Shown here: positions 27,979 through 37,280 of the stretch, piece after piece
Layout of the letters: each line of letters starts with the position of its first letter
Position numbering within the stretch: the stretch's first letter is position 1
Assembly: GCF_042432445.1 (NCBI RefSeq)
Contig: NZ_JBHLXE010000097.1
Coordinates: 14,300 to 78,299, forward strand
Reading direction: 5' to 3'
DNA from: Thorsellia kenyensis
GTDB taxonomy: Bacteria > Pseudomonadota > Gammaproteobacteria > Enterobacterales > Thorselliaceae
Length of the DNA: 64,000 nucleotides
Translations under genes and position numbers: made by a program
The notes under the pieces: generated by a model
The model's input: the letters and a program-made list of their open reading frames with translations, nothing else
Told to the model about the DNA's origin: nothing
Databases searched by the model: none

Positions 27979-28293
27979 GTGGTAACTAATCTTACATTTG
28001 AAGAAAAGGTTGATTTAAGAAAAGAAACATTACTAAAGGTAAAAGAAGGTTTAATAGAACGTCTTAATCTTTACCAAACAGTTGATCAAATTGATGATGA
28101 TACAGCCTTATTCGGTAGTGGACTTAAATTAGACTCCGTTGACGCTACCGAAGTTATTGTGCTGTTAGACGATCTATTTGATATCAAAGTATCTGAAGGT
28201 GACGACCCTTCATATATGAGAAGCGTTAATTCACTGACGACCTTCGTGATTTCTAAATTACATCATTCAAATTCTTCAAATGTTGAAGCCTAA
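27979..28293 (+). CDS. Acyl carrier protein
   Basis: Small acidic carrier (104 residues, GTG start with GAGAGG upstream). The phosphopantetheine site is Ser53 in KLDSVDATE, with the DSV variant in place of the usual DSL. It has an N-terminal extension of about 20 charged residues and a serine-rich tail relative to AcpP. As the only ACP in the locus, it should carry the growing chain for all ketosynthases here and be modified by the AcpS at 26164. Confidence 0.88.
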   Translation: MVTNLTFEEKVDLRKETLLKVKEGLIERLNLYQTVDQIDDDTALFGSGLKLDSVDATEVIVLLDDLFDIKVSEGDDPSYMRSVNSLTTFVISKLHHSNSSNVEA

Positions 28294-28328
28294 TGCTTAA
28301 AACCGAATTTTAAGGAACTTACATTACA

Positions 28329-29528
28329 ATGAATATGTTATCAATTCATAAAAACAATAATGCTACTATTGGATTACGAAATGGCGTTGAAACAGCTATT
28401 TCTTACGGCAATTTAGATGAAAGCTACCGCGCTGTTCGTAAAAATATTTTATTAAGCGATTACTCGCATTTTGGTATAGCTCAAGTGAAAGGTGATAGTG
28501 CTTGGGAATTATGTAATTTGCTTGTATCAGGCGATGTTTCTTCTATTCGTGATGAGCAAGCGCTCTATACCCTTATCCTGGATGAAGAAGGGAAAATTGA
28601 CTGCGATCTTTATGTCGCTTATGACGATGAACGGTTTTTATTAATCAGTGAATGGAAAACAGGTGAAGAACTTGCCAATATGGCGCAGGACTTACATGCA
28701 AAACATGCTGAAGATATTGAAGATATCGATGAAATCTCTTCATTAACACCTGAATGGGGTATGCTACATTTTGAAGGTCCTTATGCATGGGAATTACTAT
28801 CTCTTGTGTATGGTATGGACGTGATTGGTCTTCCATTCCAAGAGCATATGCATGTGAGTGATGAATTAATTTTATTAAGAAGTGGTAAACATGGTGAATT
28901 CTCTTACAAACTCCTTGGCCCACAAGCAGAATTAGTTGAAGTATGGGAAAGCATGATAGAACAGGGGGCCGACTATGATATGGTCGTTGGTGGCTTAGAT
29001 GTTCAATCGGTTATTCGTGTTGAAAATCCATGCTGGCAACCAGAAGTCTTTAATCCTTTCTCCAGATGCCCTATTGAATTACAAATGCAATGGGCTGTTC
29101 GCTATGATAAAGAAACTTTCCAAGGATTTGATGCATTAATTGAAAAGACAGAAGCGCCAGTCGTCAAGCGTGCGATAGGGATTATGTTTGGTGAAGAGGT
29201 GAAACAAAAAGTAGCTAGTCACACTCCTATTTATCACAATGAATCTAAAATTGGTGAAGTTATTATTTCTGAATTTAGCCCTGATCTTGAAAAAGTAATC
29301 GGTCGTGCTATGTTTGATAATGATTTTGCCTGGGCTGAAATCGATGACTATACGGTAATGATCGATGGTAAGCATATAGGGCTTCAAACCTCTGCAATAC
29401 CATTTGCTCGCAATTTCAGTTTCTTGGTCAATCCTTCCGAGCATAGTTATGTAGATAAAACAAGGCCAAGTAATTTAATTGAACAATTGGAATGGCAAAA
29501 ACAGAAAGAACAGCAAGAACAAGGCTAA
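28329..29528 (+). CDS. GcvT-like aminomethyltransferase-family protein
   Basis: Folate-binding T-protein-family enzyme (399 residues). The N-terminal GCV_T domain includes LLSDYSHFGIAQVKGDSAWE and LYTLILDEEGKIDCDLYV. The central part runs GLDVQSVIRVENPC, and then come YDKETFQGFDAL and a GCV_T_C barrel with KIGEVIISEFSPDLEKVIGR. No glycine-cleavage partners (gcvH, gcvP) are nearby. Known relatives move one-carbon units to or from tetrahydrofolate (T-protein, DMSP demethylase) or only bind folate (YgfZ). Its job in an acyl-chain locus is unknown. It ends the first transcription unit. Confidence 0.8.
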   Translation: MNMLSIHKNNNATIGLRNGVETAISYGNLDESYRAVRKNILLSDYSHFGIAQVKGDSAWELCNLLVSGDVSSIRDEQALYTLILDEEGKIDCDLYVAYDDERFLLISEWKTGEELANMAQDLHAKHAEDIEDIDEISSLTPEWGMLHFEGPYAWELLSLVYGMDVIGLPFQEHMHVSDELILLRSGKHGEFSYKLLGPQAELVEVWESMIEQGADYDMVVGGLDVQSVIRVENPCWQPEVFNPFSRCPIELQMQWAVRYDKETFQGFDALIEKTEAPVVKRAIGIMFGEEVKQKVASHTPIYHNESKIGEVIISEFSPDLEKVIGRAMFDNDFAWAEIDDYTVMIDGKHIGLQTSAIPFARNFSFLVNPSEHSYVDKTRPSNLIEQLEWQKQKEQQEQG

Positions 29529-29557
29529 CATCCATTTTATCAACAATATCATGATTC

Positions 29558-29589
29558 AAAGCCCCTCTATTAGTTTTATGAGGGGCTTT
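29558..29589 (+). terminator. Rho-independent terminator inside the acyl/polyketide locus
   Basis: AAAGCCCCTC and GAGGGGCTTT form a 10-bp GC-rich stem followed by TTTT, between the GcvT-like gene and the ketosynthase gene. It divides the locus into acpS-gcvT and a second unit, or acts as an attenuator limiting ketosynthase expression. Confidence 0.85.
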
Positions 29590-29617
29590 TAAAAAATACT
29601 TTACTAACCAAGGTTTA

Positions 29618-32182
29618 ATGATGGAATTAAAAAGAAAGAGAGTAGTCGTTACAGGAATGGGTATTTTATCATCTATTGCTGATAATGTAGAAGACTTTAA
29701 ACAAGCACTATTTGATCGCAAATGTGGGATAAAACCCAGTGAAAAATATTTAGAATGGTTTGAAAATGCTAATGCTTCAGAAATATTACAAGATCTAAGC
29801 TGGCCAACGTTATCTGATGAAACTGTAAAAAGCATGGATAAAGCAGCCTTATGGGCATATCGGGTCGGTTCCGATGCCCTTAAGCAAGCCAAATTAGATG
29901 ATGAACAACATAGAGAAAAAACGGCATTAATTGTTGGTGTTTCTTCAGCTGGCACAGAGGCTTTTATTCCCTTAATAGAGCACAAACTCGATCAGTTTTC
30001 ATTAAATAAAGCGCTCATATCGGGTAGTTTCTCTTCATGTAGTGCCATAGTTTCATCTTTACTCGGTCTTCAGGGCGGATTTGAATTGATTGCAACAGCA
30101 TGTACTGCAAGTACAAATGCGGTTGGAATGGGATTTGACTTTATCCAAAATAATAAAAATAAAACAGTCTTAATCGTCGGTACTGAACCGATTTACTTAC
30201 CTACTTTTGCTGGTTTTTATGCTTTGCAAGCGATGAAAAAAACACCCTCTAGCCCATTTTCAGGATTGCCTGGGATGTCAATAGGTGAAGGCGCTGGTGC
30301 TTTATTGCTCGAGGATTACGATCATGCGGTTGCCAGAGGCGCTACTATCTATGGGGAAATTTTCTCTTATGCGACTTCTTGCGATGCCTATCATGAAACA
30401 GCCCCAGACCCGAGAGCAGAAGGTGCAGTACAAGTAATGAATAGTGCACTAAATAATGCAAACCTAACAAGTAACGACATTAATTATATAAATGCACATG
30501 GCACGGGTACAGAAGCTAATGATAGATGCGAAACATTAGCCATGAAAAAAGTGTTCCCCAATATATTAGACATCCCTATCAGTTCGACAAAATCTTACGT
30601 AGGGCATAACATTGGTTCTGCAGGGATTATTGAGTTGCTTGCTTGTTTTCTAACCCTGCCCGAAAAGAAGATATTACCAACATTAAATTTTACTGAGCCA
30701 AGATTAAATTGTGATCTTAACTATGTACCAAATGAGTTCATTACCAAAGATGTGAAATTCTTTATGAAGAATAACTATGCCTTTGGCGGGAATAACTGCT
30801 CTGTTGTTGCAGGGGTAAAATCTGATGAACCACATCTTTCAACGTACGAAGCCAAAAAAGTTTATATCACAGGTGTTGGTTCAATAACTTCTATTGCACA
30901 TACATTTACAGAATCCATGGATAAATTGTGGTCTGGTGATTTTAATCAAGAGTTTCAGATAAGCCAAGTGTCGTTAGATTGCGATGTAGAAAAAGACATC
31001 AAATTATTAATTGAGTCCTTAAGTAAAAATAAAGAAGTTATGCAGTTTTGCTACGATAAATTTGGACAAGAAAATATAGAAGACTATCTTGCAACTGAAG
31101 GAGTTGTTCATAAGATTAATAACCTAGACGCTAGAAAAATCTTACGTAGGTTTGATCCTAGAAAAGCAAATCAAATCAGTACTTTTGCGCTTATCGCATT
31201 GACTCAAACGTTAACAGATGCACAAAGAAAAATAAAACGTGATGGGCATACATTGGGGCTTATCATGGGAATGGCAAAAGGCCCACAATCAACGGTAAAT
31301 AAATATCTACAAAGTCTATTTCCAGATCCTACACGCGTAAGAACATCTGAATTCCCAGGTTCTTTAATGAATGCAATCTCAACTTTTTGTTCTATTTCAG
31401 AAGGAATAAAGGGATACAACACTACGTTAGCAACAGGTGTAAATGCAGGCTTAGGTGCGTTCGCATATGGCTATGAAATTGTTAGGCAAGGTTTACAACC
31501 TCAAATGCTTGTAGGCGGTGCTGATGAGAGTATGTCCACTATGGGAATCTATCTTGAGTCATTAACTAATGAATTATTGATGACAAAAGATCATAAAGAT
31601 TACCAACTTTATAGTAAAGATAAGACGGGCTTTATTGCAGGTGAGGGCGCGGCTATGTTTTTACTTGAATCTAAAGAAAGCGCTTTGAGTAGAAATGCTA
31701 AAGTATATGCCCAAGTTTTAGGTTATGGTAAGTCTAATGATACTTGTTATTTTGATAAAGAAAATATTAAAAAAAGAAGTCAGGCTATGCAATCAGCAAT
31801 TGCTGCAGCCTTGAAAGAAGCTAATATCACAATGGATGATATAGATTTAATCTGTGGATCAAGTGACGGTTCCTTACTACAAAATAAAATCGAAATTTCG
31901 GCAATAAAAGGAAGTTTAGGAAAAAATAAAGATATTCCAGTAGCCAATTACAATGGATATTTTGGTTTAGTGGAATCTTCAGCTGGGCTATTAAATATGC
32001 AAATATTATTAGAAACTTTCCAGCGTCAAGAAATTCTGCCTATACCATATACTCAGGAATTTCTCGATGATGAAATTAATTTTGTTAAAGTAAAAATGAA
32101 AAAAGCCATTAAAAGTGTTCTGCAATTAGGAGCAACAGAAGGCGGAAACTATTACGCTATCGTTCTACAAGGGGTGGCGTAA
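29618..32182 (+). CDS. Fused ketosynthase / inactive ketosynthase (KS-CLF-like) protein
   Basis: Two beta-ketoacyl-ACP synthase domains in one 854-residue chain. Domain 1 (about 1-405) has the full Cys-His-His triad: Cys162 in TACTAS, His294 in NAHGTGT and His330 in VGHNIG. Domain 2 (about 413-854) has the fold (GVGSITS, GADESMS, GEGAAMFLL), but my alignment puts Leu604, Ser748 and Leu784 at the catalytic positions, so it cannot condense. This is the logic of type II PKS KS-alpha/chain-length-factor pairs, here covalently joined. The start could be either of two adjacent ATGs. The next gene overlaps by one base. Product unknown. Confidence 0.85.
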   Translation: MMELKRKRVVVTGMGILSSIADNVEDFKQALFDRKCGIKPSEKYLEWFENANASEILQDLSWPTLSDETVKSMDKAALWAYRVGSDALKQAKLDDEQHREKTALIVGVSSAGTEAFIPLIEHKLDQFSLNKALISGSFSSCSAIVSSLLGLQGGFELIATACTASTNAVGMGFDFIQNNKNKTVLIVGTEPIYLPTFAGFYALQAMKKTPSSPFSGLPGMSIGEGAGALLLEDYDHAVARGATIYGEIFSYATSCDAYHETAPDPRAEGAVQVMNSALNNANLTSNDINYINAHGTGTEANDRCETLAMKKVFPNILDIPISSTKSYVGHNIGSAGIIELLACFLTLPEKKILPTLNFTEPRLNCDLNYVPNEFITKDVKFFMKNNYAFGGNNCSVVAGVKSDEPHLSTYEAKKVYITGVGSITSIAHTFTESMDKLWSGDFNQEFQISQVSLDCDVEKDIKLLIESLSKNKEVMQFCYDKFGQENIEDYLATEGVVHKINNLDARKILRRFDPRKANQISTFALIALTQTLTDAQRKIKRDGHTLGLIMGMAKGPQSTVNKYLQSLFPDPTRVRTSEFPGSLMNAISTFCSISEGIKGYNTTLATGVNAGLGAFAYGYEIVRQGLQPQMLVGGADESMSTMGIYLESLTNELLMTKDHKDYQLYSKDKTGFIAGEGAAMFLLESKESALSRNAKVYAQVLGYGKSNDTCYFDKENIKKRSQAMQSAIAAALKEANITMDDIDLICGSSDGSLLQNKIEISAIKGSLGKNKDIPVANYNGYFGLVESSAGLLNMQILLETFQRQEILPIPYTQEFLDDEINFVKVKMKKAIKSVLQLGATEGGNYYAIVLQGVA

Positions 32183-33414
32183 TGCCAAAAGTTATAATCA
32201 AATCTTTCAGTGTTAATTCTGGCTTCGGAGAATCGTTTAGTGCGATGAAGTCTGGCATTGAATCAGGAAAGGTGGTAACACCAAAAAAATGGTTCAACAA
32301 TAAACGTGAAGAAGAGATGATGAGACTTAATGTTAACCCTTATTACATTCCCTCAGAACGTGATAAATACTCTGATTTTGCAAATCTTTGTCAAGTGATA
32401 GATGATGCCTTATTGAAAGCTAATATGAGCCATGCGGATATTAGTCAAAAAAATGTTCGCGTATTTCTGGTTGGGAATGGCGTAAGAAGCAATAATCAGG
32501 ATTATATGGCCTATCTGGACCGTAATGATCCTGAAGAGCAATTTTACAATCCTAACATAAAGAAAATGCAGGCAAAATATTTTGCTCAAGATGTTTTATC
32601 AATCGATTTATTGAGAAAATATAAACTGGCTTGGCCCCCTATATCACTTTATGCGGCAAGTAATTCTTCTATGGCTGGGATTCAACTTGCCGTTGATTTG
32701 ATAAAAGGAGGTGGGATAGACATAGCCCTTATTGTTGGTTTCATGCGGGTGAGTTCCCAAGATGTCATATTTATGGGCGGTCAAGGCATTATGGGTGATC
32801 AAATTGCCCAACCTTTTAGTCTTGAGCCTAGTGTCTGTTTGCCTGCCAATTGTTCCTCAGCTTTAGTGTTAAGTAAGAAAAACAAGAATTATCTTCACTC
32901 AGAAGAAAGCATCCATATTACTACAAGTAATCATGTCCAAAGTGGTGGAATAAGGGGAGGCAACGCTTTTACTGCTGATTTTAGAACAATTGCTGAATGC
33001 ATCCAAAAAACCCTTCTTGAAGCAGATTTAGACATTAGTGAGATCGATGCTTGTTTCGTGCATGGCAATGGCGTGAATTCCAGTGACAAAGCAGAGTGTA
33101 TGGCGATAGAAAAAGTATTTGGCAAGATGAATCTCCCTATTTTGAGTTATAAAGGACAATTTGGATACTACATTTCTTGTGCTGGGATGGTTGATATCAT
33201 GTTTATTCATGATGCATTGACATGTAATAAGTTACTCCCTATGCATGCTAAAGTAAAACTTGATGAGACGCTCTCAATGGCTATCTTATCAAATTGTTCG
33301 CCCCTCAGCCTTAAGAATGGAAATATTCTCAAATTAGGTGTCGGTTTAGATGGTTCGGTGAATGTCGCCATAATTTCAAGACTTAACCATGAGGCTGCTA
33401 TAAATGACGATTAA
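32182..33414 (+). CDS. Ketosynthase-like protein lacking the catalytic cysteine
   Basis: A 410-residue thiolase-fold protein. At the nucleophile site it reads LYAASNSSMAG, which puts Ala158 where Cys is expected. His294 is kept in CFVHGNG, and the second histidine site reads GYYISCAG (Tyr329). It may act as a further chain-length or scaffold subunit, or as a decarboxylase. It overlaps the genes on both sides (1 and 11 bases), so it is tightly coupled to the KS-CLF fusion. Glycine-rich C-terminal KS landmarks (LGVGLDGSVNVAII) remain. Confidence 0.75.
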   Translation: MPKVIIKSFSVNSGFGESFSAMKSGIESGKVVTPKKWFNNKREEEMMRLNVNPYYIPSERDKYSDFANLCQVIDDALLKANMSHADISQKNVRVFLVGNGVRSNNQDYMAYLDRNDPEEQFYNPNIKKMQAKYFAQDVLSIDLLRKYKLAWPPISLYAASNSSMAGIQLAVDLIKGGGIDIALIVGFMRVSSQDVIFMGGQGIMGDQIAQPFSLEPSVCLPANCSSALVLSKKNKNYLHSEESIHITTSNHVQSGGIRGGNAFTADFRTIAECIQKTLLEADLDISEIDACFVHGNGVNSSDKAECMAIEKVFGKMNLPILSYKGQFGYYISCAGMVDIMFIHDALTCNKLLPMHAKVKLDETLSMAILSNCSPLSLKNGNILKLGVGLDGSVNVAIISRLNHEAAINDD

Positions 33415-34450
33415 AAATACGGGGTTAACTCTAACGAATTATTCAATACTAGAGGCTGAGAGTCCCTTTTTGCCATTTTACCCCACATGGTATAACACAC
33501 ATGAGGCTTCTTTGTTTAAAAAGGCGAATGACATTGCCAATGTTGATAGCTGGCTGTTTAAACGTTTTGGGGTGGATGAGTCGGTATTAAAGCAAGAAAG
33601 GGTAAGAAAAACCTCCTATAGGGAGTGGGTGAATACGCTCAATCAAACTTGCTTGAATGTTTCAAAGCAATTGGGGCCAAAAGAGTTATTTAGGTTAAAT
33701 CAAGAAAAAACTGCTTTTTTCTATATAGACTCTTGGGGAGAAACTTCTACATTGGAAAATGTGAACAGTTGGCGAGATTCTTTAACCATCGATATTTTAC
33801 CTAAGGCAATTATTAAACAATTCCATATCAAAGACATAACAAGCAAAATCCGCGGTGAGAGAAATGCCCTTTTACTTGGCATGTTAGCAGCACAAGATCT
33901 AATGGAATCCACGGATTATGATAATGTCATAATTTGTGGACAATACCGTGCTCATCCAATTCATGTGTTTTCTGAGTTACAGACAAATAAATTAGCTACT
34001 TCAAAAAAACAAATGACCAACAACACACAAGAAGTCGTTGAACGCGTGTGTTGCTTATTGTTTAGAAAAAGTGCTCAACAAGGAATTAACATAAAATTAG
34101 ATGGTTATTCGTTGCTTGCAGATAGACCCAAAGAAAGACTCAAAGAACTGAAGATACTTCTCTGTGAGAAAGTAGACGAAAAGCAACTTATCATTACACA
34201 TACACCTTTAAGCAGTCATAAAATTCTTGTAGAGCAGCTGAGAAAATTTACGATAGAAAACAGAAAAATTAATTTGGCGGCCATTAATCAGCTGTATGCT
34301 GACAGCGGGTGTTTAAATGTAGCCTCTGCGATTGAATATTTTTCACAGCAGAGTGATGTATACCCACAGTCAAAGCTTTGGGCACTAGATGGCCAATGGG
34401 GGCTTTGGCAGCTTAGTCTATCTAAAAAAGTGGGTAGGAGCAGTATTTAA
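33404..34450 (+). CDS. Unknown protein, possibly a diverged ketosynthase-like fold
   Basis: A 348-residue protein with no confident family. The central stretch NALLLGMLAAQDLME followed by DNVIICGQYRAHPI resembles the helix-strand segment after the nucleophile in ketosynthases, but no Cys, His or glycine motifs survive. A second similar rhythm appears near residues 285-320 (INQLYADSGCLNVASAIEYF). Because it overlaps the preceding KS-like gene by 11 bases and lies directly downstream, it is probably a partner subunit. A fully different origin is possible. Confidence 0.5.
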   Translation: MTIKNTGLTLTNYSILEAESPFLPFYPTWYNTHEASLFKKANDIANVDSWLFKRFGVDESVLKQERVRKTSYREWVNTLNQTCLNVSKQLGPKELFRLNQEKTAFFYIDSWGETSTLENVNSWRDSLTIDILPKAIIKQFHIKDITSKIRGERNALLLGMLAAQDLMESTDYDNVIICGQYRAHPIHVFSELQTNKLATSKKQMTNNTQEVVERVCCLLFRKSAQQGINIKLDGYSLLADRPKERLKELKILLCEKVDEKQLIITHTPLSSHKILVEQLRKFTIENRKINLAAINQLYADSGCLNVASAIEYFSQQSDVYPQSKLWALDGQWGLWQLSLSKKVGRSSI

Positions 34451-34540
34451 TTTTTTGCTTGGGACTCTTTTTATTTGTCTAATTAAAAAAATATTTGCAA
34501 TTGAATTATTGTGGAATTATCCAAAAGGATTATTGTTAAC

Positions 34541-35239
34541 ATGGGAAATATATCCAAATTACCCTTAGTGCAACTGCAAGGGGTTTCAAAAGTTTTTGGC
34601 AAAAACTCAAGCGAATTGATAGCGTTAAATAATATTAATCTAACAATCAATGACACTGAATTTATTGCTTTATGCGGTCCCTCAGGAAGTGGGAAAAGTA
34701 CCTTATTAAATATTATCGCAGGCATAGACTTATCAACTTCTGGAATGGTTTATCTACTAGGGAATCTTATCAATACGATTTCAGATGAAAAAGTCTCTAA
34801 ACTTAGAGCAGAAAACATTGGATTTATTTTCCAATTTTTTAATTTATTACCTGTTTTAAGTGTTTTTGATAACGTTTACTATCCATTGATGCTTAATGGA
34901 ATGTCAAAGCGTCAAGCGAAAGATCAAGTTATGGATATTATTGAAAATGTGGGACTGATAAAGCATTACAAAAGAGTACCAAATGAATTATCTGGTGGGC
35001 AACAGCAACGTGTAGCAATAGCTCGAGCCCTTGTAAAGCAACCTAAAATTGTTATTGCTGATGAACCTACAGGAAATTTGGATACGAAAACAGGGCAAGA
35101 GATTATCGATCTTCTGCTAGCAATGAATCAAAAAAATAAAACAAGTTTTATTATCTCCACACACTCCGAAAGTTTAAAAAATCAAGCGTTAAGAGTCGTT
35201 GAGATTCAAGATGGAAAAATAAATAATGAAACAGTTTAA
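34541..35239 (+). CDS. ABC transporter ATPase, LolD/MacB class (export module 1)
   Basis: Cytoplasmic ATPase of the mechanotransmission-type exporters. I start at the ATG at 34541 (MGNISKLPLVQL), with AAAAGGA about 11 bases upstream; a GTG at 34511 adds ten residues without a site. Walker A is GPSGSGKST, the signature LSGGQQQR and Walker B IVIADEPTGNLD, and FIISTHSES holds the switch histidine. It overlaps the next gene by 14 bases. It pairs with the FtsX-type permease at 35940 and has a paralogue at 57387. Confidence 0.9.
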   Translation: MGNISKLPLVQLQGVSKVFGKNSSELIALNNINLTINDTEFIALCGPSGSGKSTLLNIIAGIDLSTSGMVYLLGNLINTISDEKVSKLRAENIGFIFQFFNLLPVLSVFDNVYYPLMLNGMSKRQAKDQVMDIIENVGLIKHYKRVPNELSGGQQQRVAIARALVKQPKIVIADEPTGNLDTKTGQEIIDLLLAMNQKNKTSFIISTHSESLKNQALRVVEIQDGKINNETV

Positions 35240-35930
35240 TCAGATGGTGAAAAGGCTGGCATGGATTCTATTGTTAATTGCAGGAATATCCACTGCGGTA
35301 TCTGCAGAGGATATTCAATTAAATGCAGACACTAAAACTATTGAGCCAACCAATGATTTCAATAACGATAATTTAAAAAAACACCTGGAAAAAATATCAC
35401 CTAGAACGAGCTTTCGTGAATTGGAAAATATGCTAACAGCAATGACAGAAGATCTAGCTAGTTATCCACAAAATTTGGATTCTAGAATGATGGTAGGGTA
35501 TGTCTCACTATTTCTGGCTGAAAAATATTTACAGCAAAAGAATTTTATTAAAGCTGCTGAATTTTCCAAAAAAGGCTTTTATTACATAGATGAAGCCGCC
35601 GAAACTCGCGAAAATGATATTAAGAGACGTTATTTTCGACTCAGAATTGATGCTTTTATTGGAAATAGTAGTTTACGTTGCCCAGTCGCTAAAAGTGATA
35701 CTGAATTTTTAGCTGGAGCATTAAGTGATTCAAGTGAATTAAAGCCCATGCTGACTCTTTTAACTGCAACTTATGCAAGTAATTGCTTAGATGAAAAAAT
35801 GGCAACAGAAAAGTGGCAAAATCTGTACGACAATAAACTATTTGAAAATGAAGTGCTTGATAACGCAAAGAAAAACATTGCCCCAAAATGGCAGGACGTT
35901 GAGCTAGCTCTCTTATTTGGAAAAAATTAG
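35226..35930 (+). CDS. Predicted periplasmic helical-repeat protein
   Basis: A 234-residue protein with a signal peptide (hydrophobic core, ending STAVSAED). The mature part is helical, with paired-helix rhythm such as MMVGYVSLFLAEKYLQQKNF then IKAAEFSKKGFYYIDEA, like a tetratricopeptide repeat. Two later cysteines (in LRCPVA and SNCLDE) could form a disulfide. It lies between ATPase and permease genes, suggesting an accessory subunit of the exporter. The second export module has no counterpart. Function unknown. Confidence 0.6.
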   Translation: MKQFNQMVKRLAWILLLIAGISTAVSAEDIQLNADTKTIEPTNDFNNDNLKKHLEKISPRTSFRELENMLTAMTEDLASYPQNLDSRMMVGYVSLFLAEKYLQQKNFIKAAEFSKKGFYYIDEAAETRENDIKRRYFRLRIDAFIGNSSLRCPVAKSDTEFLAGALSDSSELKPMLTLLTATYASNCLDEKMATEKWQNLYDNKLFENEVLDNAKKNIAPKWQDVELALLFGKN

Positions 35931-35939
35931 GTAACTATC

Positions 35940-37265
35940 ATGAATACAATATTATTCTATGTGAGCAACATGCTTATTCTTTACGCCCTATCCTTACTAG
36001 TAATTACATGGTTGACTAGGCCTATTGATATTGCATATGTTTTTAAAAATTTAATCAAACAAAAGAGACGATCTTCCATTACCTTAAGTGCCATTGTGCT
36101 TGGTGGCGTAGCAATCTTCATTTTTGGTGGGTTCATTAATTATTCTTACTGGTCGGTAAGAGAACAAACCATCCGAAGCAATCTTGGCCATATTCAAATA
36201 TTTGCTAAAGGTGCTTTAACTAGTGGTGTTGATACTAATCTTCAATATACACTGGATAACTATCAAGAAATAAAAAAAATATTAATGCAAGATGAACAAT
36301 TAAAACCTTTGATTGAAACAGTCACTGGTCAATTAAATTTTTCCGGTATTATTTCTTTTTATGATAATAGTCAATCAACATTTTTTAATGGGCTTGGAAT
36401 AGAAGCTGATAAATCTCTCATATTAGGTTCGTTTGATACGGTTGTTTCAGGGAGTGATCTCTCCAAGGTTAGGCCGTTTGAAATTACCGTAGGAAGTGGA
36501 CTTGCCAGTAAATTAGGAGTTAAGTACGGTGATTATGTAGAAATGCTGGTCGTGAATCCAGAAGGTGGACAAAATGCAGCATCTCATCAATTACGCGGAA
36601 TTTTTAAATCTGGGCTTAAAGAATATGATGATACCTGGCTTAAGATGCCACTAGAAACAGCTCAATCTCTTATGCAGACTGAGAATGTTTCAAAGGTCAT
36701 TATTGTACTTAAAGATACCGAAAATACAGATCTTGCTTATAAACGTATTCAAACATTACTTAAAGGACACAAAATTGAGGCAGATATCCGTAACTGGGAG
36801 CAATTAGCTATCAATTATCAGCAAGTTGTTAATTTTTTTGAGGGTATCTTTCTCTTTATTAAAGTAATTGTAAGCATTATTGTTATTTTTATGATAGGAA
36901 ATACTTTAATGATGAATGTTGTAGAAAGAACAAAAGAAATTGCAACCCTAAGAGCACTAGGGTTGCCCAAAAAAAGAGTCCGAAGATTATTTGTACTGGA
37001 AGGTGTATTTATAGGAATATTTGGTGCTGGAATAAGTTTATCTTTAGGTATTTTTTTGTCATGGCTTATCAATTTAAATGGTTTGCCTATGAAACCTGCT
37101 CCTGGCTATACCGAGGGATACTTAGCATTCATTCTTTGGAAAGATAACCCTTCATTAATCTGGTTTACTTGTGCATTACCGCTAGTAACAGCTTTATTAG
37201 CAAGTATTATTCCATCAAACAAAGCCGCTTCATTGCTTATTGCAAAAGCATTTCGCTTCAATTAA
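35940..37265 (+). CDS. FtsX/LolCE-type ABC permease (export module 1)
   Basis: Inner-membrane permease of 441 residues. It has an N-terminal helix, then a second helix after the basic stretch LIKQKRRSSITLSAIVLGG, a large periplasmic domain of the MacB_PCD type (about residues 75-285) and a C-terminal FtsX domain with three helices. Within it NTLMMNVVERTKEIATLRAL is the conserved cytoplasmic coupling loop. Such permeases extract substrates from the membrane or periplasm rather than import them. The extra first helix is absent from the paralogue at 55853. Confidence 0.87.
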   Translation: MNTILFYVSNMLILYALSLLVITWLTRPIDIAYVFKNLIKQKRRSSITLSAIVLGGVAIFIFGGFINYSYWSVREQTIRSNLGHIQIFAKGALTSGVDTNLQYTLDNYQEIKKILMQDEQLKPLIETVTGQLNFSGIISFYDNSQSTFFNGLGIEADKSLILGSFDTVVSGSDLSKVRPFEITVGSGLASKLGVKYGDYVEMLVVNPEGGQNAASHQLRGIFKSGLKEYDDTWLKMPLETAQSLMQTENVSKVIIVLKDTENTDLAYKRIQTLLKGHKIEADIRNWEQLAINYQQVVNFFEGIFLFIKVIVSIIVIFMIGNTLMMNVVERTKEIATLRALGLPKKRVRRLFVLEGVFIGIFGAGISLSLGIFLSWLINLNGLPMKPAPGYTEGYLAFILWKDNPSLIWFTCALPLVTALLASIIPSNKAASLLIAKAFRFN

Positions 37266-37280
37266 CGATAAGGACAAAAA

